From NCBI RefSeq assembly GCF_003977615.1, contig NZ_RYZR01000001.1:168118-232117 (forward strand): 64,000 bases of DNA. The letters are read 5' to 3'. Below, one piece after another: positions 17,692 to 27,484 of the stretch (its first letter is position 1; every line of letters starts with the position of its first letter). The notes beneath the pieces were generated by a model that made no database searches, had not been told where the DNA came from, and saw nothing but the letters and a program-made list of their open reading frames with translations. Both the position numbers and the translations under genes were made by a program. This stretch comes from Dyella dinghuensis. Its GTDB lineage: Bacteria; Pseudomonadota; Gammaproteobacteria; Xanthomonadales; Rhodanobacteraceae.

Positions 17692-18879
17692 ATGATCGTC
17701 AGCTCGCTGCTCGACACCGATCTCTACAAGTTCTCGATGATGCAGGTGGTATTGCATCAATACCCTGGCGCACACGCCGAGTACCGGTTCAAATGCCGCA
17801 ACCCCGGCGTGAATCTGGTCCCCTACATCGACGAAATCCGCGAGGAGTTGCACGCGCTATGCAGCCTGCGATTCACCGAGGATGAACTCAGCTACCTGCG
17901 CCAATGGCGTTTCATCAAAAGCGACTTTGTCGACTTCCTCGGGTTGTTTCAACTCAACGCCAAATACATCGACATTGCACCATCGCCGGAGGACAACGGC
18001 GAGATCGAGATACGCATTGTCGGCCCGTGGTTGCACACCATCTTGTACGAAGTGCCGCTGCTGGCCATCGTCAACGAAGTGTATTTCCGCAATACCGCAC
18101 CGGATATGGATTTCACCGAAGGGCGCCGCCGTTTGCAGGCGAAAATAGCGCTGCTTAGGGATACCCCTGGTTATGCAGACTGCCGCATTGCCGACTACGG
18201 TACGCGTCGCCGCTTCTCACGCGATTGGCAGAAAGAAGTAGTGACTACCTTGCATCAGGGTCTGGGCGCTCAGCTGACTGGCACGAGCAATGTGTGGCTG
18301 GCGCGCGAAGTAGGTTTGCGTCCGCTGGGCACGCTTGCCCATGAATACCTGCAGGCTCATCAGGCACTCGGGCCGCGTTTGCGCGATTCGCAGGTTGCCG
18401 CGCTTGAAGCGTGGGCAAAGGAATATCGCGGCGACCTCGGCATCGCGCTATCGGACGTCTATGGACTCACCGCGTTCCTGCGCGACTTCGACATGTACTT
18501 CTGCAAACTCTTCGACGGAACGCGGCACGATTCCGGCGATCCGTTCGCCTGGGGCGAGCGCGTGCTCGCACACTACGAAGCCAATCGTGTCGATCCCCGC
18601 AGCAAAGTGCTTGTCTTCAGCGATGGGTTGGACATCCCCAAAGTGATGGAGCTCTACAAGCATTTTCATGGGCGGTGCCAGCTCGCCTTTGGCGTGGGCA
18701 CCAACCTGACGAACGACGTTGGGCCTACGCCGTTGAATATCGTGATCAAGATGGTCCGCTGCAACGGGCAACCCGTGGCCAAGCTCAGCGACTCGCCCGG
18801 CAAGAACATGTGCGACGACAAGGCGTATATCGCGTATCTGCGGCAGGTATTCGATATTCCTGAAACGGCGGAAATTTAA
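17692..18879 (+). CDS. pncB: nicotinate phosphoribosyltransferase
   Basis: A 395-residue NAD-salvage enzyme that makes nicotinate mononucleotide from nicotinate and PRPP. The N terminus ([20 protein letters not shown]) and the [47 protein letters not shown] and [12 protein letters not shown] segments are typical of the PncB family. GGAAGTG precedes the ATG. A strong terminator follows directly, so it is probably monocistronic, with possible leader control (see 17559). Confidence 0.95.
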   Translation: MIVSSLLDTDLYKFSMMQVVLHQYPGAHAEYRFKCRNPGVNLVPYIDEIREELHALCSLRFTEDELSYLRQWRFIKSDFVDFLGLFQLNAKYIDIAPSPEDNGEIEIRIVGPWLHTILYEVPLLAIVNEVYFRNTAPDMDFTEGRRRLQAKIALLRDTPGYADCRIADYGTRRRFSRDWQKEVVTTLHQGLGAQLTGTSNVWLAREVGLRPLGTLAHEYLQAHQALGPRLRDSQVAALEAWAKEYRGDLGIALSDVYGLTAFLRDFDMYFCKLFDGTRHDSGDPFAWGERVLAHYEANRVDPRSKVLVFSDGLDIPKVMELYKHFHGRCQLAFGVGTNLTNDVGPTPLNIVIKMVRCNGQPVAKLSDSPGKNMCDDKAYIAYLRQVFDIPETAEI

Positions 18880-18894
18880 GCGATTGCAGATTGA

Positions 18895-18921
18895 AAAGCC
18901 CGCGCGAACGCGGGCTTTTTT
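18895..18921 (+). terminator. terminator after pncB
   Basis: 10-bp stem AAAGCCCGCG/CGCGGGCTTT (18895-18904 with 18909-18918), CGAA tetraloop, and a T-run to 18921. It sits between convergent pncB and metQ and could work for both strands, since the A-run on the left gives a U-tract on the minus strand. Confidence 0.88.
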
Positions 18922-18932
18922 ACTTGGTTCGA

Positions 18933-19730
18933 CTAGAACGCTGGCAGCACCGCGCCTTTGTACTTGTCTTCGATAAATGCTTTTATCTCAGGACTCGTCA
19001 GCGCCTGTGCCAATTTCTGCACACGCGGATCGTTCTGATTGTCCGGGCGTCCCACCAGATAATTCACATACGGCGAATTCTTGTCTTCGATCAGCAACGC
19101 ATCTTTGGTCGGGTTGAGTCCGGCGGAGAGTGCGTAGTTGGTGTTGATCAAAGCCAGGTCCACTTCGTCCAGCGTACGCGGAAGCATGGCGGCTTCCAAC
19201 GGTTTGAAGACCAGGTTCTTTGGGTTGCCAACCACGTCTTTGGGGGTGGACAGTTCGTTGCTCGGGTCCTTTAAGGTGATCAAGCCGTTCTTGGCGAGTA
19301 GTAGCAGGGCGCGGCCTTGATTGGCCGGATCATTGGGCAACGTTACGGTCGCGCCATTGGGCAATTGATCGATGGACTTGTATTTGTGCGAGTACGCGCC
19401 GAACGGTTCGATGTGCACGCCGGTGACGATCACCAGGTCCGTCTTGTGCTCGCGATTGAAGCTGTCCAGATACGGCTTGGTCTGGAAGTAGTTCAGATCG
19501 ATGTTCTTTTCTGCAACCTGGGTGTTGGGTTGCACATAGTCGGCAAATACCTTGATATCCAGGTTGATGCCTTCCTTCGCGAGGATAGGCTTCACCTGCT
19601 TCAGGATTTCCGCGTGCGGCACGGCGGTGGCGGCCACGGTGAGCGTCTGGCTGTCGGAGCCACTTGAGCCGTGCGATGAGCAGCCTGCCAGCAGCAGCGT
19701 GGCGGCCAGGAAAGCCAATAGCTTTTTCAT
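18933..19730 (-). CDS. metQ: methionine ABC transporter substrate-binding lipoprotein
   Basis: About 265 residues of the MetQ/NlpA family. Lipobox LLLAGC (Cys about residue 17); mature protein begins after Ser/Gly-rich linker and contains VAATAVPHAEILKQVKPILAK, DYVQPNTQVAEKNIDLNYF, NDPANQGRALLLLAKNGLI and NYALSAGL. It captures D/L-methionine for the MetNI transporter. ATG 19730 is the family-consistent start; the long upstream frame overlaps metI and is spurious. Last gene of a metN-metI-metQ operon. Confidence 0.94.
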   Translation of the reverse strand: MKKLLAFLAATLLLAGCSSHGSSGSDSQTLTVAATAVPHAEILKQVKPILAKEGINLDIKVFADYVQPNTQVAEKNIDLNYFQTKPYLDSFNREHKTDLVIVTGVHIEPFGAYSHKYKSIDQLPNGATVTLPNDPANQGRALLLLAKNGLITLKDPSNELSTPKDVVGNPKNLVFKPLEAAMLPRTLDEVDLALINTNYALSAGLNPTKDALLIEDKNSPYVNYLVGRPDNQNDPRVQKLAQALTSPEIKAFIEDKYKGAVLPAF

Positions 19731-19819
19731 GGGGAAGTGGATCCTTGTGCGATGCACAAGAATAGCCGTCCAGACGGCCGTATGCAAAGAAGCTGTCTGG
19801 AGCCGTTCAGATCGCCGTG

Positions 19820-20512
19820 TCAGCGGCGGCTGTAATGCGTCACGATCCGGTCGCCGAGCATCTGCAGGAGCTGTACCAGCACGATGAGAAGCAGAACGGT
19901 GACGACCATGTAGTCGGACTTGTAGCTCAGGTACCCATAGCGATAGGCCAGGTCGCCCAAACCGCCCGCGCCGATGGCGCCACCCATGGCGGTGTAGCCC
20001 ACCAGTGCAATCGCGGTGACCGTGACACCTGCCCACAAACTCGCACGTGCTTCGGGCAACAGAACGTGGCGTACGATCTGCCACGTTGTAGCGCCCATGG
20101 CCTGCGAGGCTTCAATCACGCCGTGCTCCACTTCGCGCAACGCTGTTTCCACCAAGCGTGCAAAGAAAGGCGCCGCGCCAATCACCAGCGGTGGAATCGC
20201 ACCGCGAATGCCCAGCTTCGTGCCAACCAGGAAATAAGTGACGGGCATCAGCACGATCATCAGGATGATGAACGGAATCGAGCGAAGCACGTTCACGACC
20301 AGTGAGAGTGCGCCATACAACTTCGGCATCGCATGCAGCTGATTTTTCCCGGTGAGAAAAAGCAGCACGCCCAACGGTAAGCCGATTGCGACGGTAAGCA
20401 GCAGCGAGCCGCCGAGCATCAGCAAGGTGTCGATGCACGCCTGACCCAGCTCGCCCCAATCGTCGATATTCGGGAAGAGAGTTTGCAGCAAGGGAAGATG
20501 TGTGGCGATCAT
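19820..20512 (-). CDS. metI: methionine ABC transporter permease
   Basis: A 230-residue inner-membrane permease with five membrane helices and the ABC-permease EAA loop ([23 protein letters not shown], here split: [12 protein letters not shown], about residue 137). It matches MetI in length and sequence ([18 protein letters not shown]). Its start overlaps the metN stop by four bases. An 89-base gap separates it from metQ. Confidence 0.94.
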   Translation of the reverse strand: MIATHLPLLQTLFPNIDDWGELGQACIDTLLMLGGSLLLTVAIGLPLGVLLFLTGKNQLHAMPKLYGALSLVVNVLRSIPFIILMIVLMPVTYFLVGTKLGIRGAIPPLVIGAAPFFARLVETALREVEHGVIEASQAMGATTWQIVRHVLLPEARASLWAGVTVTAIALVGYTAMGGAIGAGGLGDLAYRYGYLSYKSDYMVVTVLLLIVLVQLLQMLGDRIVTHYSRR

Positions 20513-21519
20513 CGTGCGAGCTCCTCCACTTCGATGCCTGCAGCGCGCAGCGCTTGCAAGGCTGCGTCCACATTGGCGCCCTGCATGGCCAGTGTCAGCT
20601 GACCGTAGGGCATGTCCTTGATGCGATCGATGCGTCCGGCAAGGATGTTGAAGTCGATACCGGTTTCGCGTGTCACGCGGCCAAGCGTTGGCGACCAGGT
20701 GGCCTCGCCACGAAACGACAAACGCATGATGCGGCCTGATACATTTTGATAGGGAACATTCTCCCCGGCCGCTTCTTCCGGCAGAGCTTCGCGCACGAAA
20801 CGCTGCGTGGTTGCATGTGTCGGATGCAGGAAGACATCGGCGACTGTGCCTTGCTCAACGATGCGCCCTGCATCGAGCACCGCAACGCGATCGCAAACGC
20901 GCCGCACGACATCCATTTCGTGGGTGATCAGCACGATGGTCAGTTTCAGCTCGCGATTGATTTCGGCGAGAAGATCCAGAACGGATGCCGTGGTTTGCGG
21001 ATCGAGTGCACTGGTGGCTTCATCGCAAAGCAGAAGGGAAGGGCGGTTGGCAAGCGCGCGTGCGATGCCTACACGCTGTTTTTGTCCGCCGGAGAGTTGG
21101 GAAGGATATTTGTTGGCATGCGCCGTAAGCCCAACGCGCTGCAATAGCTCATCGACACGCGCACGGATTGCTTGGGCATCCTTTTCGCCTGCGATGCGCA
21201 TCGGAAAAGCAATGTTTTCCGAGACCGTCTGCGACGACAGCAAATTGAAGTGCTGGAAGATCATGCCGATCCGCTGGCGCGCGGCGCGCAGCGCCGGATC
21301 GGGCAGGGCTGCCATATCCGTATCACCGATGAAGATCCGTCCGCCGCTGGGTCGCTCAAGCAGATTGATCAGCCGTATAAGCGTCGATTTTCCCGCGCCG
21401 GAATGCCCGATGATGCCGAACACCTCGCCGTCGGCGATCTCGAGGTTGAACGGTTCGAGCGCCGGGACATCCTTGCCGTCGACGCGGTAGGACTTGTGGA
21501 CATCAACAAAGCGAATCAC
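20509..21519 (-). CDS. metN: methionine ABC transporter ATP-binding protein
   Basis: A 336-residue ATPase with Walker [10 protein letters not shown] (about residue 38), signature [15 protein letters not shown] (about 142) and Walker [14 protein letters not shown] (about 161). The C-terminal 80 residues (about 260-336) form the NIL regulatory domain that binds methionine and trans-inhibits transport in characterised homologues. First gene of the metNIQ operon. I see no SAM riboswitch motif in the 99-base gap upstream. Confidence 0.94.
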   Translation of the reverse strand: MIRFVDVHKSYRVDGKDVPALEPFNLEIADGEVFGIIGHSGAGKSTLIRLINLLERPSGGRIFIGDTDMAALPDPALRAARQRIGMIFQHFNLLSSQTVSENIAFPMRIAGEKDAQAIRARVDELLQRVGLTAHANKYPSQLSGGQKQRVGIARALANRPSLLLCDEATSALDPQTTASVLDLLAEINRELKLTIVLITHEMDVVRRVCDRVAVLDAGRIVEQGTVADVFLHPTHATTQRFVREALPEEAAGENVPYQNVSGRIMRLSFRGEATWSPTLGRVTRETGIDFNILAGRIDRIKDMPYGQLTLAMQGANVDAALQALRAAGIEVEELAR

Positions 21520-21618
21520 GGCAAATCCCGCGCGGTGGCCAGAACGCGCATTCTATGCCAGCGGGGCGGGATTGGTTTGAAGTAGACTGACCTATGCATA
21601 GTATCGGGAGCGATTAGC

Positions 21619-22095
21619 ATGACCACGGCCTACGACTTCAGCGCACGCGATATTGATGGCAACGAGCAATCTCTGGGTGCCTGGCGCGGTAAAACCATGC
21701 TGGTGGTGAATGTCGCGTCCAAATGCGGATTCACGCCGCAATACAAGGGGCTGGAGGAGCTGTGGCGCAACCATCGCGACAAAGGCCTGGTGGTGCTGGG
21801 CTTCCCCTGCGATCAGTTCGGCCACCAGGAGCCCGGCGACGAGGCGGAAATCAGGAATTTCTGCTCTACCAGCTACGACGTCACATTCCCCTTGTTCGCC
21901 AAGGTCGAGGTGAACGGCGATAACGCGCATCCGCTCTACAAATGGATGAAGAAAGAGCAGAAAGGGTTGCTTGGCACCGAAGCGATCAAGTGGAATTTCA
22001 CCAAGTTCCTGATCGACGCCGAGGGCAACGTCGTCAAGCGTTACGCGCCCAACGACACACCGGAAAAGATCGGCAAGGATCTGCAAAAGCGTTGA
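21619..22095 (+). CDS. glutathione peroxidase family protein
   Basis: A 158-residue thioredoxin-fold peroxidase. The peroxidatic Cys is in NVASKCGFTPQY (about residue 36), with the catalytic Gln/Trp partners in FPCDQFGHQEPG (about 72-83) and KWNFTKFL (about 124). The Cys in FPCDQF is the usual resolving Cys of thioredoxin-dependent bacterial members, so the physiological reductant is probably thioredoxin. E. coli BtuE is the closest named relative. Divergent from metN. Confidence 0.93.
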   Translation: MTTAYDFSARDIDGNEQSLGAWRGKTMLVVNVASKCGFTPQYKGLEELWRNHRDKGLVVLGFPCDQFGHQEPGDEAEIRNFCSTSYDVTFPLFAKVEVNGDNAHPLYKWMKKEQKGLLGTEAIKWNFTKFLIDAEGNVVKRYAPNDTPEKIGKDLQKR

Positions 22096-22111
22096 TCGGC
22101 TGCGGCTGCGT

Positions 22112-23644
22112 TCAGCCGTGTCCGTGATACGCCGCCAGCAATTCGACAATCGCATCCAGATTGCGGCTGGGGCTGGGCTCGTCCGCATCCTGCACGTAAT
22201 TGTTGAGCATGATGGCGAAGGCGAGGTGTTCGCCAGAGGCTGTCGTCACGTATCCAACCATGCAGCGCACGTACGTCATGCTGCCGGTCTTCGCGTGCAC
22301 ATTGCCCATGGCTGGCGTATCGCGCATGCGGAACTCGAGCGTGCCGTCGACGCCGGCGTTTGGTAGTGCATCGCGTAAATCATTGCCGTAGGGCTGGCTT
22401 GCGAGATAGGTGAGCAGCCGCACCATCGCGTTGGGCGTGGCCAGATCCTGTCGCGATAAACCGGCACCTTCTTCCATCTGCGCGGTGTCGGGTGAAATGC
22501 CGATGTGATTGAGCAGCTCATGCATCGCACGCGTTCCCCATGCTTCGGAGCTTAGGAATCCCGCATCGGGATCGCCCGCTTGCTCGGCGGCAACTTTTTG
22601 CTTCACGCCAGCGATTTGCAACAAGTTTTGCAGATAGAGATTTTGCGAGCGCTTCAAACCGCGCGACAGTACTTCCATCACTGGCGGTGATAGCACTTGT
22701 GCCACTACGGTGCCTTTGTCGGGATCGGCTGCACTTTGCTGCGGCCAGTGTTGTACGCGTACGGAGCCATCGACATGTATGCCGTGCCGGCTCAACGCCT
22801 CCCGCAAAAGCGTTCCTGCAAACCATGCCGGATCGACGATGGCGAGCTTGAAATTCTGTGGCTCCGAACGCTGCGCGATAGTGCCGAAGGCGTAGAGCGT
22901 GCTATCGCCGGGCGCGCGGTACAGATTGATGTCGTTGCGCGTGCCGGTAACGATGCGATTGATGACATGCGGCATCGATCCTGGTGGATCGAACATCAGC
23001 GATGCGGTGCCACCGATACCAGTGGGTGAGATGGTCAGGTCGGCGACGTTCTCCTGCACGCTCAATGCCGAGGCAGGCACCGCAAACCAGCTTTGCAGAT
23101 CGCGCGCTTCCCAGCCCGAACCAATCGGTGGGCCTTCAAAGTAGCTATCGTCTGCGATGAGATCGCCGTGCACTTCATGCACGCCGTTTGCGGCCAACTG
23201 CGTGGCAAGTTGATCGGCCCAATCGCTGTTGGTGCCCGGTGTCCCCAGGGTCGGATCGCCCATGCCATGCAGCATCAGCGAACCGTTCAGTCGTCCGTGT
23301 TCGACGGAGCCGATGGCGATAAGTTGCGTGGGAACGCGGTAATCGGGACCAAGCGTGTCGAGCACGAATGCCGCGGTGTAGAGCTTGGCGGTCGATGCCG
23401 GTTGCAGCAGGCGGTCTGCATTGCGCGTGTAGAGGGTATGGCCGTTATCGAGCGAGACCACGGAAATGCCCCAGCTTGCTGAAGCAAAACGCGGCTGATC
23501 GATTTGTGTATCGATCTGGGTCGCCAGTTGCTGTTGGCTGGTCGTGCTGACGACGGTGGAAGGGGGAGCGGCGATGCCTGTCGGCATCGTTATCACGGCT
23601 CCGATCAGCGTGCAGGTGGCACCCCATCGAAACAGGTATCGCAT
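22112..23644 (-). CDS. dacB: D-alanyl-D-alanine carboxypeptidase/endopeptidase (PBP4)
   Basis: About 510 residues with a signal peptide. The three penicillin-binding motifs are present: SxxK as STAK (residues 84-87), SxN as SQN in RGLKRSQNLYLQNLL, and KTG in HVHAKTGSMTYVR near the C terminus. A long insertion between motifs 1 and 2 is characteristic of class C PBP4. Acts in the periplasm on peptidoglycan cross-links. ATG 23644 has GGAGG nine bases upstream; the longer frame starting 16 codons earlier is less likely. Convergent with the peroxidase gene. Confidence 0.93.
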   Translation of the reverse strand: MRYLFRWGATCTLIGAVITMPTGIAAPPSTVVSTTSQQQLATQIDTQIDQPRFASASWGISVVSLDNGHTLYTRNADRLLQPASTAKLYTAAFVLDTLGPDYRVPTQLIAIGSVEHGRLNGSLMLHGMGDPTLGTPGTNSDWADQLATQLAANGVHEVHGDLIADDSYFEGPPIGSGWEARDLQSWFAVPASALSVQENVADLTISPTGIGGTASLMFDPPGSMPHVINRIVTGTRNDINLYRAPGDSTLYAFGTIAQRSEPQNFKLAIVDPAWFAGTLLREALSRHGIHVDGSVRVQHWPQQSAADPDKGTVVAQVLSPPVMEVLSRGLKRSQNLYLQNLLQIAGVKQKVAAEQAGDPDAGFLSSEAWGTRAMHELLNHIGISPDTAQMEEGAGLSRQDLATPNAMVRLLTYLASQPYGNDLRDALPNAGVDGTLEFRMRDTPAMGNVHAKTGSMTYVRCMVGYVTTASGEHLAFAIMLNNYVQDADEPSPSRNLDAIVELLAAYHGHG

Positions 23645-23834
23645 GGCACGGGCCTCCATGTGCTCAGTATCGCTGAAGCGCGGACGCTTCACGATAGCGT
23701 TATACGGTCAAATCCCTGCACGATGCGGGGCAGATGAAGGCGTAATTTTGCACGTTTCCGGCGCGCACGGGGTGGGTGGTACCCTAGGCAACCCGTCGGC
23801 GAAGGTCGGCGCTTTTTACCTTTACGAGATCATC

Positions 23835-24317
23835 ATGCAGATTGCCGACCAGACCGTTGCCTCTTTCCATTACACGCTGACCGACGATAACGGTCAGGTG
23901 ATCGATAGCTCCCAGGGCCGCGAGCCGCTGACTTACCTGCATGGCACCGGCCAGATCGTGCCGGGTCTGGAGAAGGCGATGGTCGGCCGCGTGGCGGGCG
24001 ATCAGTTCAAGGTCCAGGTTGCGCCGGGAGAAGGCTACGGCGAGCACCATCCGGAGCTGATGCAGGAACTCCCGCGCGAAGCCTTCCAGGGCGTGGAAGA
24101 CATCCAGCCGGGCATGCAGTTTCAGGGTCATGGCCCGCAGGGCGTGATTAATGTAACGGTGACCAAGGTCGACGGCGAGAAAGTGCATATCGACGGCAAC
24201 CATCCGCTCGCCGGTCAGACGCTGCACTTCGACATCGAAGTGACGGACGTGCGCGAGGCGAGCGCAGAAGAACTTGCCCATGGCCACGTGCATGGCGAGG
24301 GCGGTCATCACCACTAA
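23835..24317 (+). CDS. slyD: FKBP-type peptidyl-prolyl isomerase SlyD
   Basis: A 160-residue SlyD-type isomerase: FKBP core (SFHYTLTDDNGQVIDSS, YLHGTGQIVPGLEKAM), the inserted chaperone IF domain (about residues 70-125, with GEHHPELMQELPREAF), and a short metal-binding tail ending AHGHVHGEGGHHH. Known members combine prolyl isomerase, chaperone and nickel delivery roles in the cytoplasm. ATG 23835 is the family start; the 97-codon upstream extension is spurious. Confidence 0.94.
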   Translation: MQIADQTVASFHYTLTDDNGQVIDSSQGREPLTYLHGTGQIVPGLEKAMVGRVAGDQFKVQVAPGEGYGEHHPELMQELPREAFQGVEDIQPGMQFQGHGPQGVINVTVTKVDGEKVHIDGNHPLAGQTLHFDIEVTDVREASAEELAHGHVHGEGGHHH

Positions 24318-24329
24318 GCATTCGATGTC

Positions 24330-24366
24330 TGACGCAACCCGTTGGAGGCTCCATCGGGTTGCGTCA
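24330..24366. terminator. hairpin between convergent slyD and pldA
   Basis: A perfect 12-bp stem TGACGCAACCCG/CGGGTTGCGTCA (24330-24341 with 24355-24366) with a 13-base loop, between convergent stop codons. There is no clear U-tract on either side, so it may be a weak bidirectional terminator or an RNA 3'-end stabiliser. Confidence 0.45.
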
Positions 24367-24368
24367 TC

Positions 24369-25457
24369 TCAGTACCAATCGAGCAACGAGATACCCACAC
24401 CCAGATACGTGGCATTGTGGTTGTAGTCGATGATGCTCTCGCCGTATCCCTTGAAGAACTCCACGTAACCGCGCAGGTTGCCTACGAGCGGGAAGCTCCA
24501 GGTGAATCGTCCTGCACCGTGTTGCTCGCTGCCGCCGCGTAGCGAATCGCGCAGCATCAGTCCGAATTCCTGGCCATTCCATTCGTGGATGATCTGCATA
24601 TCCGCGCGGCCCATGTAATTGCTGATATCCGGATTGTTGTCATCTGCAGCCTGCTCGGGGATGCGCCACCACGGGCGGAACACGATCGTCCAGTCGCTGC
24701 GCTCGAAACCGATCTGTCCCATCACGCGGTTCCAACTGCGCGATAGCGGATCGGATTGGCCGTTGGATTGATGATTCACGCCAATGCTCAGCAAGCGTCC
24801 GTCCCAGCCCATCACCTGGTAATCGGTGTTGAACACCAGCATGGCCTCAGGCTCGTAATCCGTTTCGCGAAACGGACGCGAATCTTTCGAGTTGTAGACC
24901 TGCCAGTACGAATCCTGCGTATAGCCGACCCATAGGTCGCCGACATCGCCGAACACGCCCTGCCAGACCTTGGTCTTCAGGCTGATCTGAAACTTGCTTT
25001 CCGTATTCTGCATACCCAGCGGGGTTTGCACGGTATTCACCGGATTGGGGCTGGAGGGCAGGTTGTTCTGATTGCTTGTTGCGAAAACCGGCATCACATA
25101 GATGGGTTTGTAGCCACGCAGGTTGAATGTGCCGAGCTTGCTATCAGGCGACAGTTCCCAGCGGCTGTCGAGCAGCGAAAGTGGCGCAGCGTTGCCACTC
25201 GGTGCTAGCGTCGCGGCAACGGCGTTTTCTCTGGAAAACACGTTCGATGACGAAGACGTCGTCGGCTCCGCGCGTTTCTGCGCGGCAGGCATCTGCGTGC
25301 GCCCTGTTGCGCGGTCGTAGCACACCAGTCGTTGTGCGTCGCTTTCGATGCCTGTGCAAGCGCGAATATCCGCCGGGTTGACGTTCTGCGCGTAGACCGG
25401 CGAGAAGGCTATTCCGACGCATATTCCAGCGATCAGACGGTTGAACCACTGTGTCAT
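24369..25457 (-). CDS. pldA: outer-membrane phospholipase A1
   Basis: A 362-residue OMPLA-type beta-barrel. After a signal peptide comes a roughly 80-residue Ser/Thr-rich N-terminal extension with a Cys pair (RACTGIESDAQRLVCYDRA), then the barrel. The catalytic His-Ser pair is in NHQSNGQS (His229, Ser231), with a following Asn in SRSWNRV as likely third member. It hydrolyses outer-membrane phospholipids when activated by dimerisation. GGGGAG lies eight bases before the ATG. The N-terminal extension is longer than in E. coli PldA and typical for xanthomonads. Confidence 0.92.
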   Translation of the reverse strand: MTQWFNRLIAGICVGIAFSPVYAQNVNPADIRACTGIESDAQRLVCYDRATGRTQMPAAQKRAEPTTSSSSNVFSRENAVAATLAPSGNAAPLSLLDSRWELSPDSKLGTFNLRGYKPIYVMPVFATSNQNNLPSSPNPVNTVQTPLGMQNTESKFQISLKTKVWQGVFGDVGDLWVGYTQDSYWQVYNSKDSRPFRETDYEPEAMLVFNTDYQVMGWDGRLLSIGVNHQSNGQSDPLSRSWNRVMGQIGFERSDWTIVFRPWWRIPEQAADDNNPDISNYMGRADMQIIHEWNGQEFGLMLRDSLRGGSEQHGAGRFTWSFPLVGNLRGYVEFFKGYGESIIDYNHNATYLGVGISLLDWY

Positions 25458-25535
25458 GGACGACTCCCCAGCACGCCGCTCCCGCGTGTGTAGTCGCCAG
25501 TTTAATCATGTTGCATGTGGATAAATCAAAAAGAA

Positions 25536-25563
25536 GCCGGCCATTGTGCAAGCAATGGCCGGC
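25536..25563 (-). terminator. terminator of the 25596-26060 gene
   Basis: An 11-bp perfect stem GCCGGCCATTG/CAATGGCCGGC (25536-25546 with 25553-25563), six-base loop; on the minus strand it is followed by TTCTTTTTGATTT. It separates the small secreted protein gene from pldA. Confidence 0.8.
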
Positions 25564-25595
25564 ACGCGCGTTTCACCGCACGTCATTGCTGCGTA

Positions 25596-26060
25596 TCAAT
25601 TTAAATTCTGCAGCCAGTGCTCGTATTGGCTCTTGGTGATGTGATCGCTGTGACCCGCAACGTGGATAAAATCATTGGCCAGTGGAGGATAGGCCTGAGC
25701 CTGTTCCTGCGTGATCATCTTCGAACCGCCTGAAAGCTGCTCGAAGGATGGCGGCGAGGCGGTCGAGGGCACGTTGCCCGTTTTCGAATTGACCGTCAGT
25801 TGGCCTTGCGATGAGCTGTAGGTGGCGCTGCTGGTCGGCGTCGTAGCGGCGGGCGCCCCTGCTGGGGGTTGCATGGTGGAGTTCTGGGCCGCCGCCGATG
25901 GCTGCTGCGCCGCCGAGTTTTGCTGTGCCGTTGTAGGCTGCTGCATCGTGTTCTGCGGCGTTGCAGTGGGTTGCATGGTCTGGTCTTGCGCGATGACCGC
26001 GCCCGACACAAGCAGACTTGTGCTGACCATAGAAGCGAGAAGTAAGGTGCGAGGTTTCAT
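25596..26060 (-). CDS. secreted Gln/Thr/Pro-rich protein with EF-hand-like C terminus
   Basis: About 154 residues, not assigned to a family. A signal peptide (MKPRTLLLASMVSTSLLVSGAVIA) precedes a low-complexity segment (residues 25-75, Gln/Thr/Ala/Pro/Ser-rich), then a more ordered C-terminal third. The last 30 residues, with FIHVAGHSDHITKSQYEHW, resemble a degenerate EF-hand loop and exit helix (pattern D-x-D-x-D-G-x-I-x-x-x-E-Y), but acidic ligands are replaced. GGAG lies eight bases before ATG 26060. Function unknown; periplasmic location inferred. Confidence 0.7.
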   Translation of the reverse strand: MKPRTLLLASMVSTSLLVSGAVIAQDQTMQPTATPQNTMQQPTTAQQNSAAQQPSAAAQNSTMQPPAGAPAATTPTSSATYSSSQGQLTVNSKTGNVPSTASPPSFEQLSGGSKMITQEQAQAYPPLANDFIHVAGHSDHITKSQYEHWLQNLN

Positions 26061-26224
26061 CGTTGTGGCTCCGTGCAAAAATGCCTGGCCTGCCGGGGAG
26101 CTGCTTCCTGTCAATGCATGACCGTTGATAGCCCCGGCCATTTCAAGCTTGTTTTGACGTTAGCAAGGACGTTGTAAATGCCAGCACAATATATGAGTCA
26201 CGATGGCGTGAAGGCGTACATCCG

Positions 26225-27484
26225 TTGAGCGAATCTTCATCTGACCTCCGTCCGCTTTCGCTTGTGCAGGCGCGCGCACTGCACCTTGCAGCACAAGGCC
26301 TATTGCAGCCGCCCAAGCGACGCGCGCGTCGCAACGATCTGTTGGCAACCATTCAGCGCATGCGCTTGCTGCAGATCGATAGCATTCATGTCGTGGCACG
26401 CAGCCCTTATTTGGTACTGCACGCGCGGCTGGGCGACTATCCATCGATATGGTTGGAAGAGGCGCTGGAAGAAGGCCGGATCGCCGAATCCTGGGCGCAT
26501 GAAGCGTGTTTCGTTACCGCATCCGATCTCGGTTTTCATCGAGCCTGGCGGTCGCAATCGGAAAGTAATCATTGGGCCGACCGTCATGCTGCGCGTACCA
26601 GAGACAGTCATGCAAAGGAGATGCAAAACCTGCTTGCGCGCATTCGTGCATCGGGCCCGGTTCGAGCCTCCGATTTCGAGCGCGCGGATCGTGGCGTTTC
26701 CGGTTGGTGGGAATGGAAACCTGAAAAGAAATGGCTGGAAGCGTGGTTTGCTTCCGGTGAATTGATGGTGATGCGGCGCGAACGCTTTCAGCGTGTTTAC
26801 GATCTGGCCGAACGTGTGCTTGCGAAACTTGATCCGCCCTACGATGAAGCGGCTTACACGTTTTCGGCACCGGAGTTGCGCAAGCGCTTTATCCTCGACA
26901 GCGTCCGTGCACTTGGCATCACCCAGGCACGATGGGTGGCGGATTACTTTCGCCTCAAACCTTCGGTGGACGATCGCGAACTCGCTGCGCTGGTTGCATC
27001 GGGCGACTTGTTGAGTGTGCAGGTCGCCGGTTGGGACAATCTCGCCTACGTACATCCTGATCACGCGGAAGTACTGGACAAGGCGCGCCTCGGACGTTTG
27101 CGTGCGACGCATACCACGGTGCTTTCACCGTTCGATCCCATCGTGTGGGATCGCGCGCGTTTGCGTGACATGTTCGACTTCGACTACACCATCGAATGCT
27201 ATGTGCCCGAAGCAAAACGCCAGTACGGCTATTACGTTTTGCCCTTGCTTCATCGTGGACGCTTGGTGGGACGTGTGGATGCCAAGGCACATCGCAGTGA
27301 GGGTGTGTTCGAAATCAAGGCACTTTTTCTTGAGCGGGACGTCGAGCCGTCAGAACGGATGCTCGATGACATCGCACAAGCGATCGCCGCGACGGCAGCG
27401 TGGCATGGCACACCGAAGGTTCGGCTTGGGCGGTGCCGCCCGGCACACATCACGAGCGCGCTACGTGCGCGGTGGCGTAGCTGA
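26225..27484 (+). CDS. ycaQ: YcaQ/AlkX-type winged-helix DNA glycosylase
   Basis: A 419-residue member of the YcaQ (DUF1006, HTH_42) family, bacterial glycosylases that unhook interstrand crosslinks and remove bulky alkylated bases. It has RRNDLLATIQRMRLLQIDSI; the QID segment matches the family's catalytic Q-x-D motif. Further family blocks include LHARLGDY, WAHEACFVT and LSPFDPIVWDR. The apparent start is a TTG (26225) since no in-frame ATG precedes the conserved region. Its 3' end overlaps the convergent lipoprotein gene by 24 bases. Confidence 0.87.
   Translation: MSESSSDLRPLSLVQARALHLAAQGLLQPPKRRARRNDLLATIQRMRLLQIDSIHVVARSPYLVLHARLGDYPSIWLEEALEEGRIAESWAHEACFVTASDLGFHRAWRSQSESNHWADRHAARTRDSHAKEMQNLLARIRASGPVRASDFERADRGVSGWWEWKPEKKWLEAWFASGELMVMRRERFQRVYDLAERVLAKLDPPYDEAAYTFSAPELRKRFILDSVRALGITQARWVADYFRLKPSVDDRELAALVASGDLLSVQVAGWDNLAYVHPDHAEVLDKARLGRLRATHTTVLSPFDPIVWDRARLRDMFDFDYTIECYVPEAKRQYGYYVLPLLHRGRLVGRVDAKAHRSEGVFEIKALFLERDVEPSERMLDDIAQAIAATAAWHGTPKVRLGRCRPAHITSALRARWRS

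Noticed and set aside
21520..21618. SAM/methionine riboswitch before metNIQ
   Set aside because: The gap is under 100 bases and shows none of the conserved blocks.
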